From positions 1-8,940 of the forward strand of contig JAEWNU010000060.1 in the NCBI GenBank assembly GCA_023456995.1: a stretch of 8,940 nt of DNA. The letters are read 5' to 3'. This document shows positions 1 through 5,703 of this stretch, in pieces. Under the pieces are notes generated by a model that saw nothing but the letters and a program-made list of their open reading frames with translations, made no database searches and was not told the DNA's origin. Every line of letters starts with the position of its first letter. The first letter of the stretch is position 1. This stretch comes from Bacillota bacterium (lineage in GTDB: Bacteria; Bacillota; Clostridia; Oscillospirales; Ruminococcaceae). The translations under genes were made by a program, and so were the position numbers.

Positions 1-195
1 GGTGAAGTTCTGGGTATGCACATCATTGGCCCGCGTGCTACTGACCTGATTGCCGAAGGCGCTTTGGCAATTAAGCTGGAGGCCACCCTTGATGAGCTTA
101 TTGAGACTATTCACTCCCACCCCACTGTCACCGAAACCATGCGTGAGGCTGCCCTGAATGCAGAAAAGCGCGCGATTCATACTTCAAATAAGTAG
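1..195 (+). CDS. lpdA: Dihydrolipoyl dehydrogenase (E3), C-terminal end only
   Basis: The first base starts an open frame of 64 codons ending at TAG (193-195); the rest of the gene lies upstream of the window. The peptide begins GEVLGMHIIGPRATDLI and contains HSHPTVTE. This is the dimerisation domain of the FAD-dependent pyridine nucleotide-disulphide oxidoreductases. The His of HPT (residue 40 of the visible part) and the Glu five residues later (45) match the His-Glu catalytic pair that works across the dimer interface. The enzyme reoxidises dihydrolipoamide in the pyruvate or other 2-oxo acid dehydrogenase complexes, or in the glycine cleavage system; the fragment cannot say which. The family usually has about 460-470 residues, so roughly 400 are missing. 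A hairpin follows 51 nt after the stop, so it probably ends a transcription unit unrelated to the carboxylate genes to the right. Confidence 0.93.
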   Translation, partial: GEVLGMHIIGPRATDLIAEGALAIKLEATLDELIETIHSHPTVTETMREAALNAEKRAIHTSNK

Positions 196-246
196 TCGTA
201 TTACAAAACACTTTAAACCGGTGACCTGAATAGGTGAAATTGGATT

Positions 247-292
247 AATAACGCCCCCTGATGCAAAAAAGACTGCATCAGGGGGCGTTATT
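247..292 (+). terminator. Hairpin terminator after lpdA
   Basis: A perfect 19-bp inverted repeat, AATAACGCCCCCTGATGCA (247-265) and its complement (274-292), has an 8-nt loop and a GC-rich core. The tail (TTATTGTG) is a poor U-tract, so termination efficiency is uncertain. Because the arms are perfectly complementary, orientation cannot be read from wobble pairs. Its place after the lpdA stop argues for the plus strand. Confidence 0.7.
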
Positions 293-381
293 GTGAACAC
301 ATAATACGGTAGATACCCTGCTGTTCATAGGCCTGTAGCAAATCATAATAAAGTTATTCGAAAGCATTTCTAATAGAAAAA

Positions 382-409
382 TTTTTTAACTTTTCAAATT
401 AAGTATGAT
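382..409 (+). promoter_or_regulatory. Possible plus-strand promoter in AT-rich stretch
   Basis: A TATGAT -10-like hexamer (404-409) lies in a very AT-rich stretch, with a poor -35 candidate TTTTTA (382-387) 16 bp upstream. It sits about 30 bp before a structured leader with a U-rich tail and a strong ribosome binding site, which makes a plus-strand start here plausible. The -35 match is weak and AT-rich DNA yields such hits by chance. Confidence 0.3.
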
Positions 410-441
410 ATGTTAAATAAAATTATATTTTGCCGCTGGGT

Positions 442-504
442 AAACGTCTTAATACCATTCCATTAGGGCTTAGAAGGAATGGTGTTAAGGCGTTTTTCGT
501 TCTT
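442..504 (+). terminator. 20-bp hairpin with U-rich tail; terminator or attenuator in an orphan leader
   Basis: The left arm AAACGTCTTAATACCATTCC (442-461) pairs with GGAATGGTGTTAAGGCGTTT (476-495) over 20 bp around a 14-nt loop. The two non-Watson-Crick positions are U·G pairs in plus-strand RNA but A-C mismatches in minus-strand RNA. The plus-strand side is followed by TTTTTCGTTCTT. Both facts orient it to the plus strand. The lpdA end already has its own hairpin 200 bp upstream and no gene lies between, so this is best read as a leader attenuator before a gene that should start at 534, or as the end of a small RNA. I could not match it to a known riboswitch class by eye. Confidence 0.55.
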
Positions 505-518
505 ATAAAACGCAAATT

Positions 519-551
519 AAGGAGGATAAAATTATGCGGATGTGTGCATAA
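519..551 (+). pseudogene. Strong RBS and ATG opening a 5-codon frame (MRMCA); gene remnant or leader peptide
   Basis: AAGGAGG (519-525) is a near-ideal Shine-Dalgarno, placed 8 nt before ATG (534-536). The frame reads only MRMCA before TAA (549-551). An overlapping ATG (551-553, in TAATG) opens about 29 codons that run antisense into the end of the TAXI gene and resemble nothing recognisable. A ribosome binding site this good behind a terminator-like hairpin normally serves a real gene, so the likeliest reading is the surviving start of a gene truncated when the neighbouring block was joined here. A functional mini-ORF is the alternative. No coding content supports a longer product. Confidence 0.35.
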
Positions 552-580
552 TGCAACTATCTATTCTCGATGTGCTCCTT

Positions 581-1567
581 TTACAGCAAATCAGCCTCTT
601 GATAATAACGTTCAGCACCCGGATGAAGCGGTATATATAAACCTTTGCAGATAAATTCGGGGTCGTTCTGCTTTTCTTGAGCCAGTTCATTCATATTTTG
701 GTGAATATACTTTGTAATAGTATAGACCAGTTTTTCATCCATACTGTCACTAACACAAAGCAGGCATTTGACCCCGAAGGTTTCAACATCCTCGGTTTGC
801 CCTTTATATGTCCCTGCCGGAATCGTAGTTTTAATAAACTGGTTATCACCACTTAAAATATTATTCAGTTCCTCTGTCGTGTAAAGCAGCAACCGGCACG
901 GCTGCTCATCAGCCAGACCAACCATGCTTTTAACAGGTATACCGGCAAGACCATGAACCGCGTCAACATCGCCTTGCTTTAATGCCTCACTCCCCGAGCC
1001 AAGGCCGTAATTTTGCAGTCTGGTATTCGTCTCGTCAATGCCCAATATCTTTAATGCTCGCCGCGAGGAAACCTCGGTTGTTGAGTCCTCTGGCCCGACT
1101 GATACCCGCATACCCAAAAGGTCATGAACATATACCAATTCCGAAGAATCCTTAGCCATCCAGTTTGAATAGCTTAAATATACAGCCCCTATGGCTCTTA
1201 GTCCTGCCATTTGATCATTTTGGAACTCATTTGTCCCGGAATACGCGCTGTAAGCGACATCGGCACTGACAAGCGCCATATCGGCCTGCCCATCCTGCAA
1301 ACCCTTTACATTAGATAGTGACCCGCGGGAAGCGCTGATGTTGATTTTTAAGGTTGGAACAGCCTCGTTAAGAATTTGTGCAATAGCGCGCCCAACGGGA
1401 TACATTGTACCCCCGCTATCGGCCGTGCTTATCGTCAGCACCTGTATATCTTGACTGTTATTGCGGTCAACTTTATACCACTGCCAGCTAACGGTAAGAA
1501 AGACCGTTATCAACGTAATGATCAAAATAACTGAAATTAAAAATCTTAGCTGGTGACGGCTTGTCAT
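581..1567 (-). CDS. TAXI-family TRAP-type substrate-binding protein, membrane-anchored, orphan
   Basis: A 328-residue protein. Residues about 8-29 form one hydrophobic segment (FLISVILIITLITVFLTV) after a short basic start, with no lipobox Cys, so it is a signal anchor or an uncleaved signal and the rest lies outside the membrane. The TAXI signature follows: STADSGGTMYPVGRAIAQIL (about 47-66), then ADMALVSADVAYSAYSG (about 95-111), EALKQGDVDAVHGLAGIP (194-211) and the C-terminal YIPLHPGAERYYQE (311-324). Length is normal for the family. TAXI proteins usually capture carboxylates or glutamate and pass them to a fused DctQM (4TM-12TM) permease. No such permease is in the window; the upstream neighbour on the same strand is a GltS-like symporter. 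The start ATG (1565-1567) has GAGGAG (1576-1581) 8 nt upstream. A likely promoter lies at 1726-1755, giving a leader of about 150 nt with a terminator-like hairpin. Substrate is unknown. Confidence 0.87.
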   Translation of the reverse strand: MTSRHQLRFLISVILIITLITVFLTVSWQWYKVDRNNSQDIQVLTISTADSGGTMYPVGRAIAQILNEAVPTLKINISASRGSLSNVKGLQDGQADMALVSADVAYSAYSGTNEFQNDQMAGLRAIGAVYLSYSNWMAKDSSELVYVHDLLGMRVSVGPEDSTTEVSSRRALKILGIDETNTRLQNYGLGSGSEALKQGDVDAVHGLAGIPVKSMVGLADEQPCRLLLYTTEELNNILSGDNQFIKTTIPAGTYKGQTEDVETFGVKCLLCVSDSMDEKLVYTITKYIHQNMNELAQEKQNDPEFICKGLYIPLHPGAERYYQEADLL

Positions 1568-1631
1568 CGGATTATCTCCTCAAATTTTTCGGCTGATTAT
1601 TTTTAAAGCGTACGGCGGAATTAGTGCGCAC

Positions 1632-1664
1632 AAAAAAAGCTGTTACCTCGCAGAGGTGAGTGCT
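1632..1664 (-). promoter_or_regulatory. Terminator-like hairpin in the leader of the TAXI gene (possible attenuator)
   Basis: On the minus strand, AGC-ACTC-ACCTC-TGC-GAGGT-AACA-GCT forms a 5-bp GC-rich stem with a 3-nt loop, plus a second 3-bp stem across a symmetric 4x4 internal loop. Seven U residues follow directly (1638 to 1632). It lies about 65 nt upstream of the TAXI start codon and downstream of the proposed promoter, so it would cut the leader short if it works. The stem is short, and no competing anti-terminator or good leader peptide is visible, so the role is only suggested. Confidence 0.35.
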
Positions 1665-1725
1665 TGGACATTATCATGATATAATAGGTTTTTCTGCAGC
1701 TATCATACTATGGATTAATTTATTT

Positions 1726-1755
1726 ATTATATCAAAAGTAGCTACAATAAAACAA
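1726..1755 (-). promoter_or_regulatory. Promoter for the TAXI gene, overlapping the gltS-like terminator
   Basis: On the minus strand TTGTTT (1755-1750) and TATAAT (1731-1726) are separated by 18 bp, with TG one base before the -10 (extended -10). The predicted start is near 1719, about 150 nt before the TAXI ATG. The -35 hexamer lies inside the distal arm of the upstream terminator hairpin, so termination of the symporter message and initiation of the TAXI message share DNA. Confidence 0.55.
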
Positions 1756-1789
1756 GGTGAATCTGCGCTTTGCAGATCCACCTTGTTTT
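1749..1789 (-). terminator. Terminator of the GltS-like symporter gene
   Basis: The arms AAAACAAGGTGAATCTGC (1749-1766) and GCAGATCCACCTTGTTTT (1772-1789) pair over 18 bp with a 5-nt loop. The single imperfect position (1760/1778) is a U·G wobble in minus-strand RNA but an A-C clash in plus-strand RNA, which orients it to the minus strand. It starts about 21 nt past the symporter stop, and the minus-strand tail reads TTTTATTG. The plus-strand side also carries a T-run, so it may work both ways. Confidence 0.8.
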
Positions 1790-1810
1790 TTATACCATGC
1801 TGCGCGGATA

Positions 1811-3061
1811 TTATCGGTGCAGCAAACTTGAAACGACTGAGAGAAATACTGGGTTATAAATGTCGTCAATAATAACTGCGAAAGAAGGATAAAGCACCCA
1901 GGCAATGGTATGCCAACCGTATTCGTCCATAACCGCTTTGGTGTTTGCAACCGCGTTCGGGCCAGATCCACAACCCCATCCACAGTTACCTGCAGCCATA
2001 ACAGCGGCACCGTAATTGCGTCCAAACATGTTGTAGGAAATGAAAATAGCAAACAGGGCCATCAAAACTGCCTGCGCGACCAAAATAATTCCCATCTGGC
2101 CTGCCACAGGTGCCAGCTTTGTAATATCAATCGACATCAGCACAAGCGCCAGATAAAGCTCTAAGAACATATGCTCAATGGTGTCAATCTCAGGCGTATA
2201 AAACTTGATGTTCGCAGCTTCCATTACATTACGCGCGATAGCGCCAGCGAAAAGGCAGCCAATGAACTTGGGCATCTCAATATAAGGGATGTTATCAAGC
2301 AGAACATATATCGGCATGCCCAATGCAGCAAGCAGTAAAGTCAGCGAAAACATCGAGATCATGCGTCCATTGTTAAGCGCGGGTGCACTGCCGCTTAATA
2401 TTGCTTCCGGCTTATCGTTAGGATCGGACTTGAGCATGTGCCGTCTGATAAGAAACGCCGCAACTGGTCCGCCAATCAGTGAGCCCATAACGTTACCTAA
2501 CGTGCCGGCGGCCACACCGATGGTCACCGCATCTGTAGCGCCCATCTTCTCAAAAATTTGCCCAAATGCGGATGCCGTGCCTACACCGCCGGACATAGCG
2601 GAAGAAGAACACTGAAGCGCCAGCAAAGGGTCAAGACCTATAAGTTGTCCAATAATCAAGCCAACAACATTCTGAAGTGTAATCAGCAAGCAGGCGGCGA
2701 TTGCAATCATAGCACAGAGCTTTCCGCCGGCCTTTTTAAGCATTTTAAAACTGAAACCAAAACCAACACAAAGGAAAAACAGATTCTGGCACAAGTCTTT
2801 CATTACTGTATCGTTAAAAGAAAACGCAACGGTACCAGACATTTTGATAAAAGAAACCGCCAGTGAAAAAATCAAACCCGACACAACAGGGGCAGGAATC
2901 GCATATTTCTTTAAAACACTCGATCTTGCCACAATGGCTCGCCCAAGAAAAATCACGATGGCCGCAAAGCCAAGCGTGGTCAGGTATTCAAACTTAAATG
3001 AGGCAACAACGCCCTCTGCTGCCGGGGTATAGGTACCAAAATATTTGAGGATCTCTTGCAT
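1811..3061 (-). CDS. gltS: Divergent GltS-family sodium/carboxylate (glutamate-type) symporter
   Basis: About 416 residues with many hydrophobic segments, matching the sodium/glutamate symporter family (GltS, about 400 residues in E. coli). Recognisable parts are KKYAIPAPVVSGL near residue 53, LQNVVGLIIGQLIGLDPLL near 130, the first pore-loop region AMSGGVGTASAFG near 157, LIGGPVAAFLIRRH near 197, and the second region AAGNCGWGCGSGPNAVANTK near 356. The fold is a two-half inverted repeat. Both pore-loop signatures differ from E. coli GltS as I recall it: SGGHGT is SGGVGT, and AGHCGFGLGAT is AGNCGWGCGSG. The substrate may therefore not be glutamate. I prefer the ATG at 3059-3061, because GAAGGG (3071-3076) then sits 9 nt upstream; the ATG at 3065-3067 would leave only 3 nt. 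The gene follows the response regulator on the same strand with its own promoter (3119-3147). Confidence 0.85.
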   Translation of the reverse strand: MQEILKYFGTYTPAAEGVVASFKFEYLTTLGFAAIVIFLGRAIVARSSVLKKYAIPAPVVSGLIFSLAVSFIKMSGTVAFSFNDTVMKDLCQNLFFLCVGFGFSFKMLKKAGGKLCAMIAIAACLLITLQNVVGLIIGQLIGLDPLLALQCSSSAMSGGVGTASAFGQIFEKMGATDAVTIGVAAGTLGNVMGSLIGGPVAAFLIRRHMLKSDPNDKPEAILSGSAPALNNGRMISMFSLTLLLAALGMPIYVLLDNIPYIEMPKFIGCLFAGAIARNVMEAANIKFYTPEIDTIEHMFLELYLALVLMSIDITKLAPVAGQMGIILVAQAVLMALFAIFISYNMFGRNYGAAVMAAGNCGWGCGSGPNAVANTKAVMDEYGWHTIAWVLYPSFAVIIDDIYNPVFLSVVSSLLHR

Positions 3062-3077
3062 GATCATCTACCCTTCT

Positions 3078-3120
3078 CTTATATGTTCGACATAATTCAC
3101 CAGCTGGAAACACATATAAG
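3078..3120 (-). repeat. Inverted repeat in the gltS-like promoter and leader
   Basis: CTTATATGT (3078-3086) and ACATATAAG (3112-3120) are perfect 9-bp inverted repeats, 25 bp apart, with the 8-bp palindrome CCAGCTGG (3100-3107) between them. The right arm overlaps the proposed -10 and start point of the symporter gene; the left arm lies just before its ribosome binding site. It could be an operator pair. The AT-rich arms make it weak as an RNA hairpin. Confidence 0.4.
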
Positions 3121-3147
3121 TATACCGGTAGAATAGCGCCAATACAA
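3119..3147 (-). promoter_or_regulatory. Promoter of the GltS-like symporter gene
   Basis: On the minus strand TTGTAT (3147-3142) and TATACT (3124-3119) are 17 bp apart, with a predicted start near 3112 and a leader of about 50 nt. The -35 hexamer is identical to that proposed for the sensor kinase promoter and in both cases overlaps one half of a TACAAw/wTTGTA inverted repeat. Confidence 0.55.
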
Positions 3148-3179
3148 TTTTAGTATCTATTGTAGGCGTTTTGTAATTA
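3137..3179 (-). promoter_or_regulatory. Candidate response-regulator binding region upstream of the gltS-like gene
   Basis: On the plus strand CGCC (3137-3140) plus TACAAT (3143-3148) form an inverted repeat with ATTGTAGGCG (3159-3168). The overlapping element GGCGTTTTGTAATTA (3165-3179) matches GGCGTTTGTAATTA (5599-5612) upstream of the sensor kinase gene with only one inserted T. The region covers the -35 hexamer and the DNA just upstream, the usual place for an activator. The CitB/DcuR-type regulator encoded next door is the natural candidate; this is inference. Confidence 0.5.
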
Positions 3180-3236
3180 TAGTTTTTGACTTGTCAGGCT
3201 TTTTCGTACAATATGCAAGCTGGTTTATTGTGAATA

Positions 3237-3923
3237 TTATACAACCTTGTATTTTATAGAAGGACGCCCACCAGTTTGATAATCAATTGTGCTGACAACC
3301 TGATTTGTTTCCAGCATATAGTTCATATAACGTCTGACTGTTATGCGGGAAAGATTGACGCGACTCGCTATTTCTTCACTTGTAAAGTATTTTGTACTGT
3401 TTCCGCTTAAAAATACCTGAATCATCCTCATTGTGGTTTCGTTTAGGCCCTTTGAGAGCGCCTGAATAATCCTTTTCTCATCCCCCGCGCCCTCCGGCGT
3501 TATCATACTATCTATTTCCTCTTGCTTTAAAGAGACGCAGGCGTCGTGCCACCGGGACATGGTTTGACGAAACCTTTCAAGTGCCGCATTAAATCTGTCA
3601 TATTCAAAAGGCTTAACCAAATAATCGAGCACGCCACGGGAAAACATGCTTTTGACGATCTGCACATCGCTTGCAGAGGTGACCATAATGATGGCAGGTG
3701 CTTTTCCCATACCATGCAGCATATCTACAAATGCCATGCCGCTCATCATTGGTGTATAGTAATCGAGAATAATCAAAGAGACGTCATTATTTTTTAAATA
3801 CTCAAGTGCCTGTGCTCCGTTTTGAAAAACACTTTTAACCGTAAATCCAGGGGTATCTTCAACATATTTGCGGTTTATGGCAGCCACCATAGGATCGTCT
3901 TCAATAATTATCACCTGATACAT
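3237..3923 (-). CDS. CitB/DcuR-type response regulator
   Basis: 228 residues. Residues 1-120 form a receiver domain: acidic E8-D9-D10, phospho-acceptor D54 (IILDYYTPMMSG), T82 and K104 (YLVKPFEYDR). The C-terminal 150-228 is the winged-helix DNA-binding part of the CitB/DcuR/DctR group, with FTSEEIASRVNLSRITVRRY (180-199) as the helix-turn-helix and the closing TGGRPSIKYKV motif. It should be phosphorylated by the kinase encoded just upstream and then activate carboxylate-uptake genes. The start ATG (3921-3923) lies inside the end of the kinase gene, with AGAGGA (3933-3938) 9 nt upstream; the 13-nt overlap implies translational coupling. No convincing terminator follows the stop: only a 6-bp AT-rich hairpin near 3208-3232 is seen, so read-through into the symporter gene is possible. 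Confidence 0.93.
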   Translation of the reverse strand: MYQVIIIEDDPMVAAINRKYVEDTPGFTVKSVFQNGAQALEYLKNNDVSLIILDYYTPMMSGMAFVDMLHGMGKAPAIIMVTSASDVQIVKSMFSRGVLDYLVKPFEYDRFNAALERFRQTMSRWHDACVSLKQEEIDSMITPEGAGDEKRIIQALSKGLNETTMRMIQVFLSGNSTKYFTSEEIASRVNLSRITVRRYMNYMLETNQVVSTIDYQTGGRPSIKYKVV

Positions 3924-5530
3924 TCCCGCATATCCTCTCTTGCAAAAGTCACTGTAAATGCTGTTCCTTCGCCTGGCTCGGTTTCGACCTCAATTTTTCC
4001 CCCGTATTGTGAGACGATTCTTTTTACAGTAAACAACCCCGTTCCTCGATATTCCCCTTTTGTTGAATAACCATTCTCATACATCTTTTCGAAAACCTCG
4101 GCAGAAATTCCGCGACCTGTATCCTCACAGACGATAATATTGCAATCGGGGCGGCAATAAATACCACAATTGATTTCTCGGATGTTAACAGTACTACCGC
4201 TGAGCTCTTCTATGGCGTTCTCTAAAAGGTTGCCAATAACCGTCATCATCTCACTTGTTGGCAGCAGCAGATCTTGTTCAATACAGCAGCTGTCATTGGC
4301 TAATGTAAGAGAGATTCCGCGCTCTGAGGCGTGTATAATTTTTCCGATAATTAAAGCGCATAGCTCCGATACTCTAATCTGATCAGCAGTTTGGCAGATC
4401 AACTGGCCTGATATTAAGTTGCTGTTTAAGATAAAGCGCATCGCCTTTTGGATTTCTCCGCTCTCAAGATAGCCCAATATAACATGCATCTTGTTTGAAA
4501 ATTCATGATTATAAGAACGTAGAGCATCGATCATACTCCTTGCCCCAAACAATTGGTCGGACATATGCAGCATCTCAGTTCTGTCATAAAGAATCGTCAA
4601 TACGCCCTGAACGGGCGCAAGAACACTATTGCGAATGGGAATTTCACTTGCCAGCACTGAATGGCCACCCACGATCCAGGAGCGATGATTTTCCGGTTTT
4701 CCGCTGCTCAAAACCAGCTCCATGCGGGTATCCGGTAAAAGCTCAGCGAGGGGTTTGCCCTCCATGGCATCGTTCATTCCAATAATTTTGCGGGCGGCGG
4801 CGTTGATAAACAGAACATTTCCGGCAGTATCGGAGGCTACTAGCCCCTCGGCTATTGCACCAAGAACCTCATCTTGCTGCAAATAGCGGCTTAAAAGCTC
4901 CTCCGGTTGAAGCCCCATAAGCGTTTTTCGCAAATAGGCTAGTATAGCATGGCTTAAAATGAAGCTGACAGCCATCATGCCAAAAAAGATTATGAGATGT
5001 AATAATAGAATGCTGGAAAGATGCGCTGAAATAACACCTGTGAAAACTGAGACCATAACAAAGCCAATGATGTCATTTTTATCGGTATAGACGGCATGAA
5101 AAGCCCTCCGCTGCATACCCATGGTGCCGTAACCTATCGTAATATAAGGCGCAGCACCCCGTAATATTGCCGCTTCTTCACCGTCGACGTATGATTCCCC
5201 GGTTTTCTGCCGGTCAGTATGAAAAAAGCGCAGGCCGTCCTTATCACACACCACCGCCACACTAATATTGGGAATATTCGAACAGAGAGAATCGAGTGAT
5301 TCCCTCACTTGCGGCGCAGGATATCCCTCTTCAAGCATAGTCACTACCCCGGGCATCGATGCAATATACGCTGCGGTACCGCTGATTGCCAAATCCATAT
5401 CCTTTCGCTGACGTGTCATATCAAAATAGAGCGTGATGCCAAGCGAAAGCACAACCACCAACATCGAAACTAACATAAACGACCAGAACAGGTTGCGCTC
5501 TAATGCACTTTTTATCCTTATGGGGTGCAT
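3911..5530 (-). CDS. CitA/DcuS-type sensor histidine kinase
   Basis: 539 residues, the usual length for the family. Order: membrane segment about 13-36, extracytoplasmic sensor (Cache/PDC type) about 37-170, second membrane segment about 171-199, cytoplasmic PAS about 220-320, dimerisation and phosphoryl-acceptor region with H342 in LRSYNHEFSNKMHVILGY, then the ATPase domain. N434 and N438 lie in NLLENA, the G1 box is DTGRGI (470-475) and the G2 box is GTGLF (496-500). The sensor part carries RFFHTD (101-106), GESYVDGEE (111-119) and RAFHAVYTDKNDIIGFV (142-158), the pattern that binds citrate, C4-dicarboxylates or similar anions in CitA and DcuS. The ligand cannot be decided. The start ATG (5528-5530) has AAGGAGA (5537-5543) 6 nt upstream. 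It overlaps the response regulator gene by 13 nt, so the two form an operon. Confidence 0.93.
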   Translation of the reverse strand: MHPIRIKSALERNLFWSFMLVSMLVVVLSLGITLYFDMTRQRKDMDLAISGTAAYIASMPGVVTMLEEGYPAPQVRESLDSLCSNIPNISVAVVCDKDGLRFFHTDRQKTGESYVDGEEAAILRGAAPYITIGYGTMGMQRRAFHAVYTDKNDIIGFVMVSVFTGVISAHLSSILLLHLIIFFGMMAVSFILSHAILAYLRKTLMGLQPEELLSRYLQQDEVLGAIAEGLVASDTAGNVLFINAAARKIIGMNDAMEGKPLAELLPDTRMELVLSSGKPENHRSWIVGGHSVLASEIPIRNSVLAPVQGVLTILYDRTEMLHMSDQLFGARSMIDALRSYNHEFSNKMHVILGYLESGEIQKAMRFILNSNLISGQLICQTADQIRVSELCALIIGKIIHASERGISLTLANDSCCIEQDLLLPTSEMMTVIGNLLENAIEELSGSTVNIREINCGIYCRPDCNIIVCEDTGRGISAEVFEKMYENGYSTKGEYRGTGLFTVKRIVSQYGGKIEVETEPGEGTAFTVTFAREDMRECIR

Positions 5531-5566
5531 ATGCTCTCTCCTTAACGGTTTTTAATAGCATCAAAA

Positions 5567-5595
5567 ATTATAACAAACTGAACCGAAAAATACAA
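5567..5595 (-). promoter_or_regulatory. Promoter of the sensor kinase-response regulator operon
   Basis: On the minus strand TTGTAT (5595-5590) and TATAAT (5572-5567) are 17 bp apart. The predicted start is near 5560, about 30 nt before the kinase ATG. Confidence 0.6.
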
Positions 5596-5612
5596 ATTGG
5601 CGTTTGTAATTA
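5591..5612 (-). promoter_or_regulatory. Candidate response-regulator binding region upstream of the kinase gene
   Basis: TACAAA (5591-5596) and TTTGTA (5603-5608) form a perfect 6-6-6 inverted repeat around TTGGCG. GGCGTTTGTAATTA (5599-5612) repeats the element found upstream of the gltS-like gene. The repeat overlaps the -35 hexamer and extends upstream, which suits autoregulation by the response regulator; that assignment is inference. Confidence 0.5.
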
Positions 5613-5642
5613 CACCGTCTATCCACATTGCTACAGTCCTAA

Positions 5643-5686
5643 AAATGAAAAAGGACTTCCGCTTTGTGTGAAGCCCTTTTTCATTT
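5643..5686 (-). terminator. Terminator of the AbrB-family gene
   Basis: AAATGAAAAAGGACTTC (5643-5659) pairs with GAAGCCCTTTTTCATTT (5670-5686) over 17 bp with a 10-nt loop. The one imperfect pair (5655/5674) is U·G in minus-strand RNA and A-C in plus-strand RNA, so it belongs to the minus-strand gene ending at 5704. The minus-strand tail reads TTTTTAGG, counting the end of the stem. Confidence 0.8.
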
Positions 5687-5703
5687 AATTTTATCTCACC
5701 GAC

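Noticed and set aside
421..530. Known riboswitch or T-box in the orphan leader
   Set aside because: I looked for T-box, TPP, SAM, c-di-GMP, ZTP, preQ1 and fluoride signatures by eye and found none; only the terminator-like stem is supported.
430..654. Plus-strand 74-codon open frame starting at TTG 430
   Set aside because: It runs through the 20-bp hairpin and the strong RBS and then antisense into the TAXI gene. It has no ribosome binding site of its own and its product looks random.
1660..1872. Plus-strand 70-codon frame with a hydrophobic start
   Set aside because: It crosses the symporter terminator and the end of the symporter gene, has no Shine-Dalgarno, and the sequence is explained by minus-strand signals. 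The TATAAT at 1680-1685 on the plus strand has no usable -35.
2289..2866. Plus-strand open frames of about 100 codons within the gltS-like gene, and similar ones antisense to the kinase, AbrB and tctA genes
   Set aside because: They are antisense to well-supported membrane or kinase genes, have no ribosome binding sites and give unrecognisable products.
3176..3181. TATAAT on the minus strand as the -10 of the gltS-like gene
   Set aside because: No -35 lies 16-18 bp upstream. The TTGTAT-17-TATACT pair at 3119-3147 is better and matches the kinase promoter; this TATAAT overlaps the conserved regulatory element instead.
3184..3212. TTGACT (3186-3191 region) followed by CAATAT as a plus-strand promoter, and TGACTTGTCA as an operator
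   Set aside because: No plus-strand gene follows. The palindrome is only 4-2-4 and has no second copy near another promoter in the window.
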